Assembly (NCBI GenBank): GCA_964434165.1
Contig: CAYSUS010000095.1
Location: 1 to 28,372 of the forward strand
DNA: 28,372 nucleotides
Origin: CAYSUS01 sp964434165
Lineage (GTDB): Bacteria; Planctomycetota; Planctomycetia; Pirellulales; Thermoguttaceae
Reading direction: 5' to 3'
Position 1 is the stretch's first letter, and each line of letters starts with the position of its first letter. This document shows positions 8,961 through 19,300 of the stretch, piece after piece. The notes beneath the pieces are model-generated. The model was not told where the DNA came from and made no database searches. It was given only the letters and a program-made list of their open reading frames with translations. A program made the position numbers and the translations under genes.

Positions 8961-10340
8961 CTACGTCTCGATCTCGTAACCCTTGCGGCTCTCGCGCGCC
9001 AGGAACGCGTTGGCCTCGGCGTCGCCGACGATCTGGCGCTTGTCCGGGTCCCACTTGAGTTCTCGACCCAGGCGCATCGCGATGTTCGAAAGGTGGCAGA
9101 TCTCGAGCATGCGGTTGTGCGACCAGACGTCGGAGATCGGCTGCTTTCGCGACTTCATGCTTTCGATGAAGTTCGCGCTGTGGTTCTCACTGACCTTTCC
9201 ACCGTAAACGTCTTCGACGGCACCTTCGGGGAGCGGATTGTCCTTCAGGTCCTCGACCGGCTTCCCGGAGAGGCGGCCGCGGTTGACGAAGAACCGCCCC
9301 TTGGTGCCCTCGAAGAGAATGCCGTTGTCGCCTCCGTGGGTGATGATCATCTCCACGTCGTTGGGCATGTCGGCGCGGATCTGGAACTTGGTGGCGACGT
9401 TATACCGGTCGTGGACCGTCGGGTGGCCATCCTTGTACTCGCACGCCAGTTCGTATTCGAGCGGCGCCACCTTGCTGGGGCCCGTGTCGCTGGCGCCGAT
9501 GGCCCAGCAGGCGATGTCCACGTGATGCGCGCCCCAGTCGGTGAGCTTCCCGCCCGAGTACTCGTGCCAGTTGCGGAAGGCGTAATGCGCGTTGCTGTAC
9601 AGCGGGACGCCGCCGCCGTAGCCCTTTCGCATCTCGGGAAGTGCCCGGTAGGGCACCTTCGGCGCCGGTCCGAGCCAGAACTCCCAATCGAGCTCCTCGG
9701 GAACCGGGACGACGGGAATGACCGGCGAGGGCGACATGCCGCCGATGCCGCACGTCACCTTCTTGACGGCGCCGATGCGCCCGTGCCGGACCAGGGCCAC
9801 CGCCTGCAGGAAGCGATGCCCGCACTCGGTGCGCTGCATGGTGCCGACCTGGAACACGCGGCCCGTCTGCTTGACGGTCTTCTCGATCAGCTTGCCTTCG
9901 TCGATGGTCAGCGTGAGCGGCTTCTCGCAGTAAACGTCCTTGCCGGCGTGCATCGCCTCGACCACGATCTTCGTGTGCCAGTGGTCGGGCGTGGCGACCA
10001 TGACCGCATCGATGTCCTTGCGCTCGAGGATCTTGCGATAGTCCTTGCAGGCGTCCGGCTTCTTGCCCTGCTTCTTCCCGGTCTTCTCGACGTTCTCCGC
10101 CAGCACGTTCGAGTCCACGTCGGCCAGCGCGGCGAAATCGGCAAACTTCACCGTCTTCTGGGTGATGGCCCAGCCTTGATTGCGAAGGCCGATGGTCGCG
10201 AAGACCGGTCGGTCATTGGGCGACCGGTAGCCGAAGGCCCGGCCCGGGGACGGGAGGAGGATGCCGGCGGCCCCCGCGGCGGCGACGGTCTTCAGGAATC
10301 GGCGGCGGGTTGCTCGAGGGGTCTGGCGGGGATCGGACAT
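8961..10340 (-). CDS. Tat-exported Gfo/Idh/MocA family oxidoreductase
   Basis: A 459-residue NAD(P)-dependent sugar/polyol dehydrogenase-like protein. The start at 10340 is chosen because it opens with a twin-arginine signal (R12-R13-R14-F15-L16-K17, then an Ala/Gly-rich hydrophobic stretch), so the folded enzyme is probably exported. An in-frame TTG start 50 codons upstream would bury the signal. The Rossmann part holds VMVATPDHWHTKI and the family CEKP motif with K140. The C-terminal part has the planctomycete-typical KLTDWGAHHVDIACWAIG segment with paired His, and NDVEMIITHGGDNGILFEGTKG. Planctomycetes carry many such secreted paralogues, thought to act on sugars from polysaccharide breakdown; the substrate cannot be read from sequence. 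It follows the SLC13-like permease on the same strand after 279 bp, which is loose for an operon. Confidence 0.92.
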   Translation of the reverse strand: MSDPRQTPRATRRRFLKTVAAAGAAGILLPSPGRAFGYRSPNDRPVFATIGLRNQGWAITQKTVKFADFAALADVDSNVLAENVEKTGKKQGKKPDACKDYRKILERKDIDAVMVATPDHWHTKIVVEAMHAGKDVYCEKPLTLTIDEGKLIEKTVKQTGRVFQVGTMQRTECGHRFLQAVALVRHGRIGAVKKVTCGIGGMSPSPVIPVVPVPEELDWEFWLGPAPKVPYRALPEMRKGYGGGVPLYSNAHYAFRNWHEYSGGKLTDWGAHHVDIACWAIGASDTGPSKVAPLEYELACEYKDGHPTVHDRYNVATKFQIRADMPNDVEMIITHGGDNGILFEGTKGRFFVNRGRLSGKPVEDLKDNPLPEGAVEDVYGGKVSENHSANFIESMKSRKQPISDVWSHNRMLEICHLSNIAMRLGRELKWDPDKRQIVGDAEANAFLARESRKGYEIET

Positions 10341-10619
10341 GGGTAGGAGTCCTTCGTGGAAGACGGAAACAAGGTCGGTTGCAGAAGGGGTCCGGAGAGC
10401 CGCGCCAGGGATTCGGGCCGGTCCGGCTGCCGCACCGCGCTCGCCCCGGCAATGGGCTGAGCGCGGTGCCGATTCCGTCGAGTATATCAACGATCGTCCG
10501 CCGCTTCCACTTGCCTGCCGGCATGATTGCGGCCCGTCTTCATCGCGGCGCCGGAAGGCGGGGGCGGCCGTCTTCGAGCCGTGGCCGACGCTGGGGAGCC
10601 CCCCGAGGGAAAGGAGACC
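10341..10619. other. Gap upstream of the secreted oxidoreductase
   Basis: 279 bp with no supported gene. On the minus strand a TATACT (-10-like) lies at 10481-10486. The best -35 at 17-bp spacing, TGGAAG, is poor, so this is at most a weak promoter candidate for the oxidoreductase. An AGGA about nine bases before the start at 10340 is the likely ribosome site. Confidence 0.25.
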
Positions 10620-12473
10620 CTAAAACGGCCAGACGAGCGGCGCGACCAGGCACGTGACCGCCATCACCGCCAGGTCCAGCGGCACGCCGATCCGCGTGTA
10701 GTCGGTGAATCGGTACCCGCCCGAGCCGTAAACCATGAGGTTCGTCTGGTAGCCGATCGGCGTGGCGAACCCGGCCGAGGCGGCCATCATCACGCCGATC
10801 ACGAAGGGCATAACGCTGGCCCCCAGGTTGGCGGCCGTGGCCAGGGCGAACGGGAACATCAGGGCGGCGGCCGCGTTGTTGGTGACCAGTTCCGTCACCA
10901 CGAGCGTCAGCGCGTACACGGCCACCAGCGACCAGAAGGGGCTCCCGCCCACCGCGGAGATGATCCCCTCGGTGATCGAGTCGGCCGCGCCGGTCTTGTC
11001 CAGGGCCGCGCCGATGCCCAGCGAGGCGGCGATGGCCAGCAGCACCTGCCAGTCGATCGCCCGACGCGCCTGCTCGATCCGGCAGCAGCGGGTCAGCAGC
11101 ATCAGGCCGGCCGCCACCAGGGCCCCCTTGAGCATCGTGATCCGCCCCAGGTCGAGGCGCCAGTCGCCCAGCGCGACGGAAAGGGGGCCGAGCGACTCGC
11201 TCAGCGTGACCAGGCCCACCATGCCCAGCAGGATGACCAGGGCCAGGGCCGCGCGGTCGAACTTGGGCCGGTTGGAGTTCTCCAGCCGGCTGACGAGGAA
11301 GAAGTCGCGGCTGTTGCGGTGCCGGTTGACGAAGGCCGGGTGGGCCTCCAGCAGGAGCGTGTCGCCGGCGCGGAGCACGATGTCGCCGATCTTGCCGCGG
11401 ATCCGCTCGCCGTGCCGCGCCACGGCGATCACCACGGCGTTGTAGATCGAGCGGAACCGCCCGTCGCGGATCGTCTTGCCCACCACCGGGCAGGACGCGC
11501 TGGCCACGGCCTCGATCAGGCAGCGGTCGGTGCGCGGGGCGTCGAGCTTGAACACCTGGTTCGTGGCGGGCGCGAGGCCGCGGATCTTCTGCAGATCGAC
11601 CACCGAATCGACGATGCCCACGAACACCAGGCGGTCGTTGGACCGCAATCGCTCCTCGGGGCTGACCGCCGGAAGGACCATGTCCTCGCGGTCGATCTCG
11701 GCCAGGTACAGGCCCGGCAGGTGGCGCAGGCCGGCCTCCTCGATCGACTTGCCCACCAGCGGGCTGCCCGGCTCGACCATCATCTCGATGGTGTACTCCC
11801 GGGGGTCCTTGACCGTGACCCGGGCGGAGACGCGGTCGGGCAGGAGCCAGCGCGCGGTGAGCATGAGGTAGGCCAGGCCCACGACCACGCTGGGCACGCC
11901 CACCCAGGCGATCTCGAACATGCCCAGCCCCCGCGGCAGGGCGTGGGCCGCGCCCGGCGCCTGGGCGTCGGCCGCGCGGATCAGCATCCCGTTGATCACC
12001 AGGTTGGTGCTCGTGCCGATCAGCGTGCACGTGCCGCCGAGGATGGCCGCGTAGCTCAGCGGGATCATCAGCTTCGAGGGGCTGATGCGGTGCTGCTTGG
12101 CCCAGTCGTTGACCGCCGGGATAAGCATGGCCACCAGGGGCGTGTTGTTCATCAGCGCGCTGAGGCTGGCCGCGGGGAACATCGTGCGCCAGATGGCGTT
12201 GACGACCGACCTCGGCCGGCCGAACAGGCGGTCGGCGATCCACGCCACCCCGCCGGTCTCCACGATGCCCGCGCTGACCACGAACAGCACCCCGATGGTG
12301 ATCATGCCCTCGTTGGCGAAGCCGGCCAGGGCTTCGGGCCCGGAGAGCACCCCGGAGACGAAGAGCATCCCCAGCCCGGTCATCAGCACCAGGTCCGGGG
12401 CGAGCTGGGTGAAGGCCAGCAGCCCCAGCACCATGGCCACGACGGCCAGTGTCAGCCAGGCTTCCAGTCCCAT
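10620..12473 (-). CDS. SLC13 (DASS)-family permease with two RCK_C/TrkA_C domains
   Basis: A 617-residue inner-membrane transporter. Hydrophobic helices fill about 1-210 and 405-617 and carry two repeats of the SLC13 binding signature: MNNTP at 108-112 with GTSTN at 153-157 in the first half, and TNNAA at 531-535 with TPIGYQTN at 571-578 in the second. Two soluble modules of about 80 residues between the halves (about 220-300 and 308-385) match RCK_C domains, with PLVGKSIEE and PVVGKTIRD as their starts and LRSNDRLVFVG and LRAGDTLLLEA as their ends. Family members import dicarboxylates, sulfate or related anions, usually with sodium; which one is not determinable here. RCK_C domains usually sense a ligand. 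GGAGA eight bases upstream supports the start. Confidence 0.93.
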   Translation of the reverse strand: MGLEAWLTLAVVAMVLGLLAFTQLAPDLVLMTGLGMLFVSGVLSGPEALAGFANEGMITIGVLFVVSAGIVETGGVAWIADRLFGRPRSVVNAIWRTMFPAASLSALMNNTPLVAMLIPAVNDWAKQHRISPSKLMIPLSYAAILGGTCTLIGTSTNLVINGMLIRAADAQAPGAAHALPRGLGMFEIAWVGVPSVVVGLAYLMLTARWLLPDRVSARVTVKDPREYTIEMMVEPGSPLVGKSIEEAGLRHLPGLYLAEIDREDMVLPAVSPEERLRSNDRLVFVGIVDSVVDLQKIRGLAPATNQVFKLDAPRTDRCLIEAVASASCPVVGKTIRDGRFRSIYNAVVIAVARHGERIRGKIGDIVLRAGDTLLLEAHPAFVNRHRNSRDFFLVSRLENSNRPKFDRAALALVILLGMVGLVTLSESLGPLSVALGDWRLDLGRITMLKGALVAAGLMLLTRCCRIEQARRAIDWQVLLAIAASLGIGAALDKTGAADSITEGIISAVGGSPFWSLVAVYALTLVVTELVTNNAAAALMFPFALATAANLGASVMPFVIGVMMAASAGFATPIGYQTNLMVYGSGGYRFTDYTRIGVPLDLAVMAVTCLVAPLVWPF

Positions 12474-12871
12474 CGGGTTCTCCGGCGGGGCGCGTGGTGG
12501 CGCCGCGGGTCAACGGGGGAGACGGTCCTCGGCATCGACGCGACCGCCGGAACCCCAGCCGACGAGGATGCCATCAGCCCCCGGGGCTCCGGTGTAATCC
12601 CCTAGCATAATCCGCTCCCCGCGGCAAAGGAAACCAGCGCTTGGCGCAAGGTGCGGCCGGATTTCGTGGCGGCACTTGAGCGGCTTGCGGGGTAGGGCGA
12701 CGGCGCCCTGTCGCCGCCCGCGCGGCGGGGGGAAAGCTCGTGGCCGCTCCCAACCCGCGGCCTCACGCCCACAGCTAAACGCTCTGGCCGCTTCGCGGCC
12801 GTGGCGTTCATGCGCCCCAACCGCCGCAAGCGTACAGCCGGGGGATTGCCTATCCCCGGAAGCGCTTCCCG
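12474..12871. other. Hairpin-rich gap between addA and the permease gene
   Basis: 398 bp without a supported gene. It contains several strong inverted repeats: 12694-12709 (AGGGCG/CGCCCT, with an overlapping alternative 12696-12715), 12779-12807 (long stem around GGCCGC-TTC-GCGGCC), 12838-12859 and the 12-nt palindrome GGAAGCGCTTCC at 12858-12869. An ORF of about 75 codons on the minus strand here has no domain and looks like by-product coding of the repeats. Only a poor -10-like TATGCT (minus strand, about 12605-12610) precedes the permease. Confidence 0.45.
12838..12859 (-). terminator. Candidate terminator or 3'-end hairpin of addA
   Basis: A GC-rich hairpin (CCGGGGGAT / ATCCCCGG with one bulged G and a 5-nt loop) begins 12 bases after the addA stop. 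No clear T-tract follows on the minus strand. It may therefore act as a 3'-stabilising or Rho-independent-like element; position is the main support. Confidence 0.35.
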
Positions 12872-15800
12872 TCAGCCACTCCCGGCCTCTCTGCCGCCCT
12901 CGGCCAGGGCCCGATCGACCCGCTCGCCCAGGCGCGAGCGGGCGCCCGGGTCCCAGGCGACGGCGTGTTCCCGTCCGGGGCGAAGGAAGTGCAGCACCAG
13001 CTCGCACGGGGCCTGGCCCAGGGCCTCCTCCACGGCCAGTCCGTACACCAACATCTGCATCTCGTACCCGGCGGCCACCGCGGCCAAGGTCCTCTCGGAC
13101 ACCCGGTTCGTCTTGTAGTCCAGCACGTGCCAGCGCCCCTGGGCATCCTCGTACAGCGCGTCGATGAACCCCTGGAGGTAACGCCCCTCGGACGCCTCCG
13201 CCCCCGAGGGCCAGGCCAGGAGGAACTCCACCTCGGGCAGCACCTGCCGCGCCGACCGCAACGCCTCGGCGCGGGACGACCGCGCAAAGCGCCCAATTAG
13301 CTCCACGGCCTCGGCCACCGCCTGCGGATCGTCCGGCAGATGGCGCGGCGCATGCCGGCGCACGAGCGGCTCGATCTCGTCGGGCCGGGCCAGGTCCAGC
13401 TCGGCCAACACGGCATGGACCAACGTGCCGAGACCTAGCGGATCGATCCGCGCCGCGCCGTCGGCCTCGTCGTCCGTCTCGGCGGGCGCCGTCACCGCGG
13501 GCCGCGCGTGGAGCATGCCGGATAGCCGGGAAAAGGAGAACTGCCGCCGCGCGCTCCGGTCTGGCGGCACCGGGGCCAGCCACGGCGGGAGCCTGCCCGC
13601 CGACCTCGACGCCATCGCTTCGGCCTGGTCGGCCATCTGCTCCAGGTCGCGGCCGCGCCGGGCGGCGTGCGGCGCGACCTCGGTCTCGGGCTCGTCGGTG
13701 ATCACGCGGAGGTCGGGAACCGCGTAACCGGCAGGGAGGTCGGCGATGAGGGCCCCGGTGGCCAGGTCGAACCGCGTGCCCAACAGCTCGCGCCAAGGCC
13801 CGGGCTTGCCCTGCTCCGGCACGCCGCTGGAGAGGATCAGGCGGTCGGCCGCGCGGGTCGCGGCCACGTAGAAGAGCCGCACGGTCTCGGCGCGGTCCTC
13901 CTCACCTTCCGCCTGGCGGTGCAGGTCCAGGCCCACGGTCGCCTCGGTGTCGGGGGGCTTGACCATCGGCCCCAGCTCGGGCGTGAAGGCGACCTGGTCG
14001 CGCGAGCCCCGCATGGCGCGATCCACGTCGGGGATCACGACCACGGGGAACTCCAGCCCCTTGGACTGGTGAATCGTCATCAGGCGGACCACGTTGGTCG
14101 CCTCGGGATGCGTGGCGGCCAGCGGCTCGTCGGGCTGGCGCGCGACGAACTCCGAGAGCTGGGTGATGAAGTCGGAAAGCGTGAAGATGCCCGCCCGGTC
14201 CATCGCCCGGGCCTGATCGACCAGCTTGCGGAGGTTGGCCAGCTTGCGCTCGCCGAGGTGCTCGGCCAGCAGAGCCGCGTCGTAGCCGGTCCGCTCCAGG
14301 ACCAGGTCGATCACCTCGGCGATCGGGCGGCGGTCCTTGTCGCGGCGGATCTCCTCGAGCGTGTGCCGGGCGAACTCCACGCGGCGGCGCTGCGCCCGGT
14401 CAAGCTCCTTGGGCACGGCGCCCGAGAACAGGCCGCCGCGGAGCCGCTCCTCGTGCTGGGCCAGCCAGTAGAGCGTCTCGTCGTGCAGGGAGAAGAAGGG
14501 GCTGCGCAGCGCGCCGGCCAGGCTCACGTCGTCGCCGGGCACAGCGACCGCGCGGAGCAGGCTCAGCAGGTCGTAGATCTCCTGCTGCGCGTAAAACGCG
14601 TGCCCGCCGACCAGGTAGTAGTCGATGCCGTACCGCCGCAGGGCCTCCTCGTAGAACCGCACGTCGGAGAGGGCCCGGAACAGCAGGGCCACGTCGCGGG
14701 GCTGCACGCGGCGCAGCGAGGACTTCTCCGGCTCGGCCGCGCGGTAGTCGAGCACGATCGGCTCGGGGCTGTCGAGCAGCCCGCGGATGCGCCGCGCGAT
14801 CCAATCGGCCTCGCGCCGGCGGAGCCGCTCCTTCTGTCCGCGGCGGGTCTTGGGCTCGTCGTCGGGGGCCCAGAGCAGCTCGACGGCCGGGGTGGGCGAG
14901 CGCTGCGGGCGCTCGGCCGCCAGCGGCTCGTACTGCGGGCCCAGAGCCTCGCAGAACAGGGCGTTGACGAAGTCCAGCACGGCCGGCTGGCTGCGGAAGT
15001 TGAGCGTCAGGGGCAGGCGCCCTTCTTCGGGCAGCGCCCGCCGCAGCTCCTGGAACACGTGGGGATCGGCGCCGCGGAAACGGTAGATCGACTGCTTGTA
15101 GTCGCCCACGAAGAACAGCTTGCCCCGCAGCAGCCCGTCGCCGCACAGCGAGCGGATCAGCCCGACCTGGAGCGGATCGGTGTCCTGGAACTCATCGACC
15201 AGCAATTCGCGGATCTGCGACGAGAGGCGGTGGCGGAGGTCCGCGCCGCCGGGGCCGTCGAGGAGGCGGGCCGCCTCGATCAACAGGTCGTCGAAGTCCA
15301 GCCCCGCGCACGCCCGCTTCTCTTCCGCGTAGGCCGCGGCGACCTGGCCGGCCAGGTCCAGCACGGCCAGCGACGATTCGGCGGCGGGCAAGGCCTGCTC
15401 CGGCTGGAAGCCGGCCCACCTGGCGGCGGCGTCGATCGCCCCGCGCAGCTCGGTGGCGGCCTCGCGGAACGTCTGATACACCTGCTTGCTCGGCCACTTC
15501 TTCTCCGCCACGCCCTGCACGCGGGCCTCCGCGCGGATCGCCGCCAGGTCGCCTGCCGGGTCGCGGCTGGAGGCCAGGCCGGCCAGCCGCTCGGCCAGCA
15601 CCGCGAACCGCTCGGCCAGCTTCGGCTCCTCGGGCGCGGGGCCCTCGGCGATCTGCCGGATCGTCCGCGCGGCCGGGCATTCGGCCACGCCGCGCAGAAT
15701 CCGCGGCAGGGCCTGTTGGTGGAAGCACCGCTCCCACCGCGCGGCGAGGTCCTCGGGCGCCATGGCCCGCCACGCACTCCAGTCGATCGCGTGCCGCTGT

Positions 15801-16375
15801 CCCAGGAGCGTCCGCACCATGTCGTAGAGCTGCTCGAGGCCGAAATCGACGACCAGCCCCACGAGCTTTTCGTCGGCCTGCTCCAGGCGCCGGCGGAGGC
15901 AGTCGCCGATCAGCTCGTGGAGCATGGTGTCGGCCTGGGTCTGCTCGAGGACGCGGAAGTGCGGATCGACGCCCGCCTCCACGGCGTGCGCGCGCAGAAG
16001 CGAGGCGCAGAAGCTGTGGATCGTGCTGATCCGGGCCGCGTCGAGTTCGCGCACCAGGCCCAGCCAGTGGGGCACGTCGGCCTCGTCGGCGGCGAGCAAC
16101 CGCTGGTGGCAGGCCTGGCGGATGCGGTCGCGCATCTCCCGCGCCGCGCGCTCGGTGAAGGTGATGGCCACCAGCTCGCCGAGCCGGGCCGGGCGCGCCC
16201 CCCCGGGCTGGCGCGGCTCCAGGTGCGAGAGAAACCGCTGCGTGAGCACGAAGGTCTTTCCGCACCCCGCCCCGGCGGACAGGGCCACCGACGCGCGGCG
16301 CATCGCGAGGGCCTGACGCTGCTGCGGGGTCAGCCCGAAATCCGCGTCGTGGCTCGGATCGGGGGAAGACGTCAT
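12872..16375 (-). CDS. addA: AddA-type helicase-nuclease (UvrD family) subunit
   Basis: A 1167-residue ATP-dependent DNA helicase and nuclease that, with AddB, resects double-strand ends for recombination repair. Superfamily 1A motifs are in order: Walker A SAGAGCGKT with K40, TFTERAAREM (Ia), VDEFQDTD with D394-E395 (II), LTLNFRS (III), MTIHQSKGLEFPVVV (V) and RLFYVAATRA (VI). The C-terminal PD-(D/E)xK nuclease shows LVHAVLAEL, GFIDALY and DYKT with D1086 and K1088. The start at 16375 overlaps the addB stop (ATGA) and has a strong GGAGGAGG just upstream; a start 31 codons earlier would sit inside addB and is less likely. Gene order addB-addA and translational coupling are typical. Both catalytic centres look intact, so the enzyme is probably active. 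Confidence 0.95.
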   Translation of the reverse strand: MTSSPDPSHDADFGLTPQQRQALAMRRASVALSAGAGCGKTFVLTQRFLSHLEPRQPGGARPARLGELVAITFTERAAREMRDRIRQACHQRLLAADEADVPHWLGLVRELDAARISTIHSFCASLLRAHAVEAGVDPHFRVLEQTQADTMLHELIGDCLRRRLEQADEKLVGLVVDFGLEQLYDMVRTLLGQRHAIDWSAWRAMAPEDLAARWERCFHQQALPRILRGVAECPAARTIRQIAEGPAPEEPKLAERFAVLAERLAGLASSRDPAGDLAAIRAEARVQGVAEKKWPSKQVYQTFREAATELRGAIDAAARWAGFQPEQALPAAESSLAVLDLAGQVAAAYAEEKRACAGLDFDDLLIEAARLLDGPGGADLRHRLSSQIRELLVDEFQDTDPLQVGLIRSLCGDGLLRGKLFFVGDYKQSIYRFRGADPHVFQELRRALPEEGRLPLTLNFRSQPAVLDFVNALFCEALGPQYEPLAAERPQRSPTPAVELLWAPDDEPKTRRGQKERLRRREADWIARRIRGLLDSPEPIVLDYRAAEPEKSSLRRVQPRDVALLFRALSDVRFYEEALRRYGIDYYLVGGHAFYAQQEIYDLLSLLRAVAVPGDDVSLAGALRSPFFSLHDETLYWLAQHEERLRGGLFSGAVPKELDRAQRRRVEFARHTLEEIRRDKDRRPIAEVIDLVLERTGYDAALLAEHLGERKLANLRKLVDQARAMDRAGIFTLSDFITQLSEFVARQPDEPLAATHPEATNVVRLMTIHQSKGLEFPVVVIPDVDRAMRGSRDQVAFTPELGPMVKPPDTEATVGLDLHRQAEGEEDRAETVRLFYVAATRAADRLILSSGVPEQGKPGPWRELLGTRFDLATGALIADLPAGYAVPDLRVITDEPETEVAPHAARRGRDLEQMADQAEAMASRSAGRLPPWLAPVPPDRSARRQFSFSRLSGMLHARPAVTAPAETDDEADGAARIDPLGLGTLVHAVLAELDLARPDEIEPLVRRHAPRHLPDDPQAVAEAVELIGRFARSSRAEALRSARQVLPEVEFLLAWPSGAEASEGRYLQGFIDALYEDAQGRWHVLDYKTNRVSERTLAAVAAGYEMQMLVYGLAVEEALGQAPCELVLHFLRPGREHAVAWDPGARSRLGERVDRALAEGGREAGSG

Positions 16376-19300
16376 GGCTCCTCCTCCGGCTCCGCGCGCC
16401 ACTCCTTCTCCAGCCACCGCACCTGCGCGATGCGGCAGACCCTGCTGTAAGGACAGTGCGCCGTGCACTCGTCGTGCCGGCTATGGACCGGGAACTCCGC
16501 GCGCCGCAAGGCATTGGCCAGGAGGGCGGCGGTGGACGCGGCCAGGGCCTGGATCTCCTCCCAGCCCTCGGCCGGCACCACGTCGCCGCCGGGCGCCTCG
16601 TGCATCTTCAGGGCCTGCTTGGGCTTGAAGCCCGCGTCCTTCACGTGCCAGTAGCCCGCGCGCCACGGCAGGGCCTTCTCAGCGGCCAGCAGCAGCCGCT
16701 CCACGGCCAGGGCGTACAGGGGTAGCTGGAGGGCCGTGCCGGCCTCGACGGCCTCGCGGCTCGGTGCGGCCGCCCCGCCCGTCTTGTAGTCCAGCACGTT
16801 GAACACCGTGCGCCCCGCGGCCTTGCCCACGTCCACCCGGTCGAAGCGCCCGGCCAGACGCACCGTCCCGTGCGGCGAAGAGAGGGCCAGGGGCTCGTCC
16901 AGCGCGGTTTGTCCGCTCGGCGCGCCGGGGCTGCCGAACGAGACCTCGAAGCAGGTCGGCAAGGGCGGCTCGTCGAGGTCCTTCCACTCGGCGTCGTATC
17001 GGGCGTGCTGGTGGCGATACGCGCCGAGCCACCGGGTGAGGACGCGCCGATCGACCTCGCGCATCGCGGCGGCGACCGACGGGGCCTCGGGCGCGGCCAG
17101 GACCTGGTCCATGGTCTCCACCAGCCGCCGACGGAAGGTCTCCTCATCGAGGATGCACGGCGAGGCCGGGCGCCCTGCCTCGCGGTTGATCTCGGCGTGC
17201 AGCCGGGCGAGCACCTCGTGGGCCAGGCGGCCCCGCTCGAGGAAATCGACGGCCAGGGTGAGGTCCTCCAGCGGCTCCAGGCGCAGCAGGCGCTCGAGGA
17301 AGAAGCGGTAGGGACACGCGGCGTAGCGCTCCAGCTCGGTCGCCGTAAACGTGCGATCGTGCGCGAACCGCACGGCCATCTCCGCGCGGGCCGCCTCGCC
17401 CTGAAGCATGCCCTCGGCCGGTCCGAAGGCCTCGCGCCGCCCGCGCGAGGCCGCCATTCGCAGCGCGGCCAGCAGGTTCTCGGCCAGTCCCGGCGAGGGC
17501 TCGGCCCGCACCAGGCCGGCCAGCAGGGCGACGTTGCCGGCCAGGGCGTCGGCCACCGCCTTGACGCGGAAATCGGCGGCCGAACGAGGCTCGTCGCTCC
17601 GCGGCACCGGGCTCAGCTCAATGACCTCCTCGCGCGGGATGCGCCCGGGGCCGCACGCGGCCTCGATCTCCTTCAGATAGGGGCTCGCGGCCAGCGGCTG
17701 CGCCGACTCGTCCAGGGCCGGGTAGCTCAAGGTCAGCCGCCGCGTCGCCCGGGTGACGGCCTCGTAGAACAGGAGCATCTCCTCGCGGTTGCGGTCCGAT
17801 CGGGCGACCAGCGGCAGGCCCTCGGCGATCAGGCGCTGGGCCTCGGCCTCGCCGTAGAGACGGTCCTCGCGCTGCGGGGGCGGAAACGCCTTCTCCGACA
17901 GCCCTGCCAGAAACAGGTACGGGACCTCGATCGCCCTGGCGCTCCGGGCCGAGAGCACGCGCACGCGTCCCGTCTCGTCGCCCGGCGGACCCAGGTCCGT
18001 GGTGGCCAGCACGTCGAGCAGCTCGGCCAGGGCCGCACGGCGTTCGAGCGGCGGGGCCGGCCGGCCGAGCCACTCGGCCAGGCGGTCCGCGGCCCGCAGC
18101 GACGCCTCGAGCCGCTGCCACGCCAGGGCATCGACGTGGGTGCCGTGCGCCAGGCCGGCCCGATCGCGGCCTTCCGCGGCGCCCGGGATGGCGCGCAGCA
18201 GCCCGGTGTCTTCGGCCAGACGCCGCCAGGCATCGGCCCAGGCCCCCAGCGGCGCGCGCCGCGGCAGCGCGTCCAGGGCCTGCCCCAGGCGGCTGAGCAG
18301 CGCCAGCGCGGTCCGCGCGTCGTCCGCGGGACCGCGCCCGGCCGCGCGCCCCTCGTCCTCCTCCTCGTCGGCCGAGGGCCCCGGCGCGCGCTCGGCCAGC
18401 CATCGCAGACGCCCCAGCAAGCCCTCGCGACCGCGCGGGATCTGCAGCCGGCGGATCAGCCGCTGGGCGCTCAGCACGGCGCGGCCCTCCTGCCACTCGG
18501 GCCAGTCGGGCTGGAAGTAGCTGCCGGCCAGCACGGTCAGGAGCTGCCGGAAAGGCCAGTCCTCCAGGCTCAATTGCACCAGCGACACCAGGGCCGCAAG
18601 GGCCCGGCTGCGGAGCAGCGGCGGGCTCGACTCCACCCACACCGGAATGCCCAACCGCCCGAACACCTCGCGCGCCAGCGGCTCCGCGGCCGAGGGCGAG
18701 CGGAACACCACGGCCACGTCGCCGGGCCGCACGGGCCGCCCGTCCGACTCCTCGCAGCCTTCGGTCAGCAGCCCCTTGATCCGCCCGGCGATCAGCTCGA
18801 TCTCGCCCAGCTCGCGCGAGGCGGCGAGGATCTCAATCCGCCGGGCGGGCTCGTCCAACGGCCGATACCGCCGGGGGTTGCCGAACAGGTGGGCCTGAAG
18901 ATGGGCCATGGCCGGCCAGGCGGCTTTCTTCGAAGGCGCGCGCCATTGCACGGCCATCTGCTCGTGGCGGCCGTGCAGCGCGTCCAGCGTGCGCTGCGGC
19001 CGTGCGAACAGGTCGGGGCGTTCGGTCTGCGGCTCCAGGGGCAGGGTGATTACCACCTCCTCGACCCGATCGGCGAGCACCTCCAGGATCTCGTGCTGCG
19101 TGCGCGTGAAGTCGGTGAAGCCGTCGGCCACCACGAGCCGCAGCCGCTCGAAGGGTCGCGTCTGGCCGCGGGCCAGCAGCGTGCGCGCCGACCAGAACCG
19201 CCCCTCGGCGTCGTAGAGGTGATGCTCCACGAGGCGGGCCTGGTAGTCCTCGTACAGCGCCAACAGCTCCGCGTCCTTGGCGGTCATCCCCCGCGCTTCA

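Noticed and set aside
10341..10490. N-terminal extension of the secreted oxidoreductase from a TTG at 10490
   Set aside because: It would place 50 residues before the twin-arginine signal; the ATG at 10340 gives a normal Tat signal.
10527..12605. 692-codon plus-strand frame opposite the permease
   Set aside because: Composed largely of His, Gln, Arg, Gly and Asp with no fold pattern; the minus-strand frame has clear SLC13 motifs.
16376..16468. Earlier start of AddA at 16468
   Set aside because: It would overlap addB by 97 bases; the ATGA overlap with GGAGGAGG upstream is the better start.
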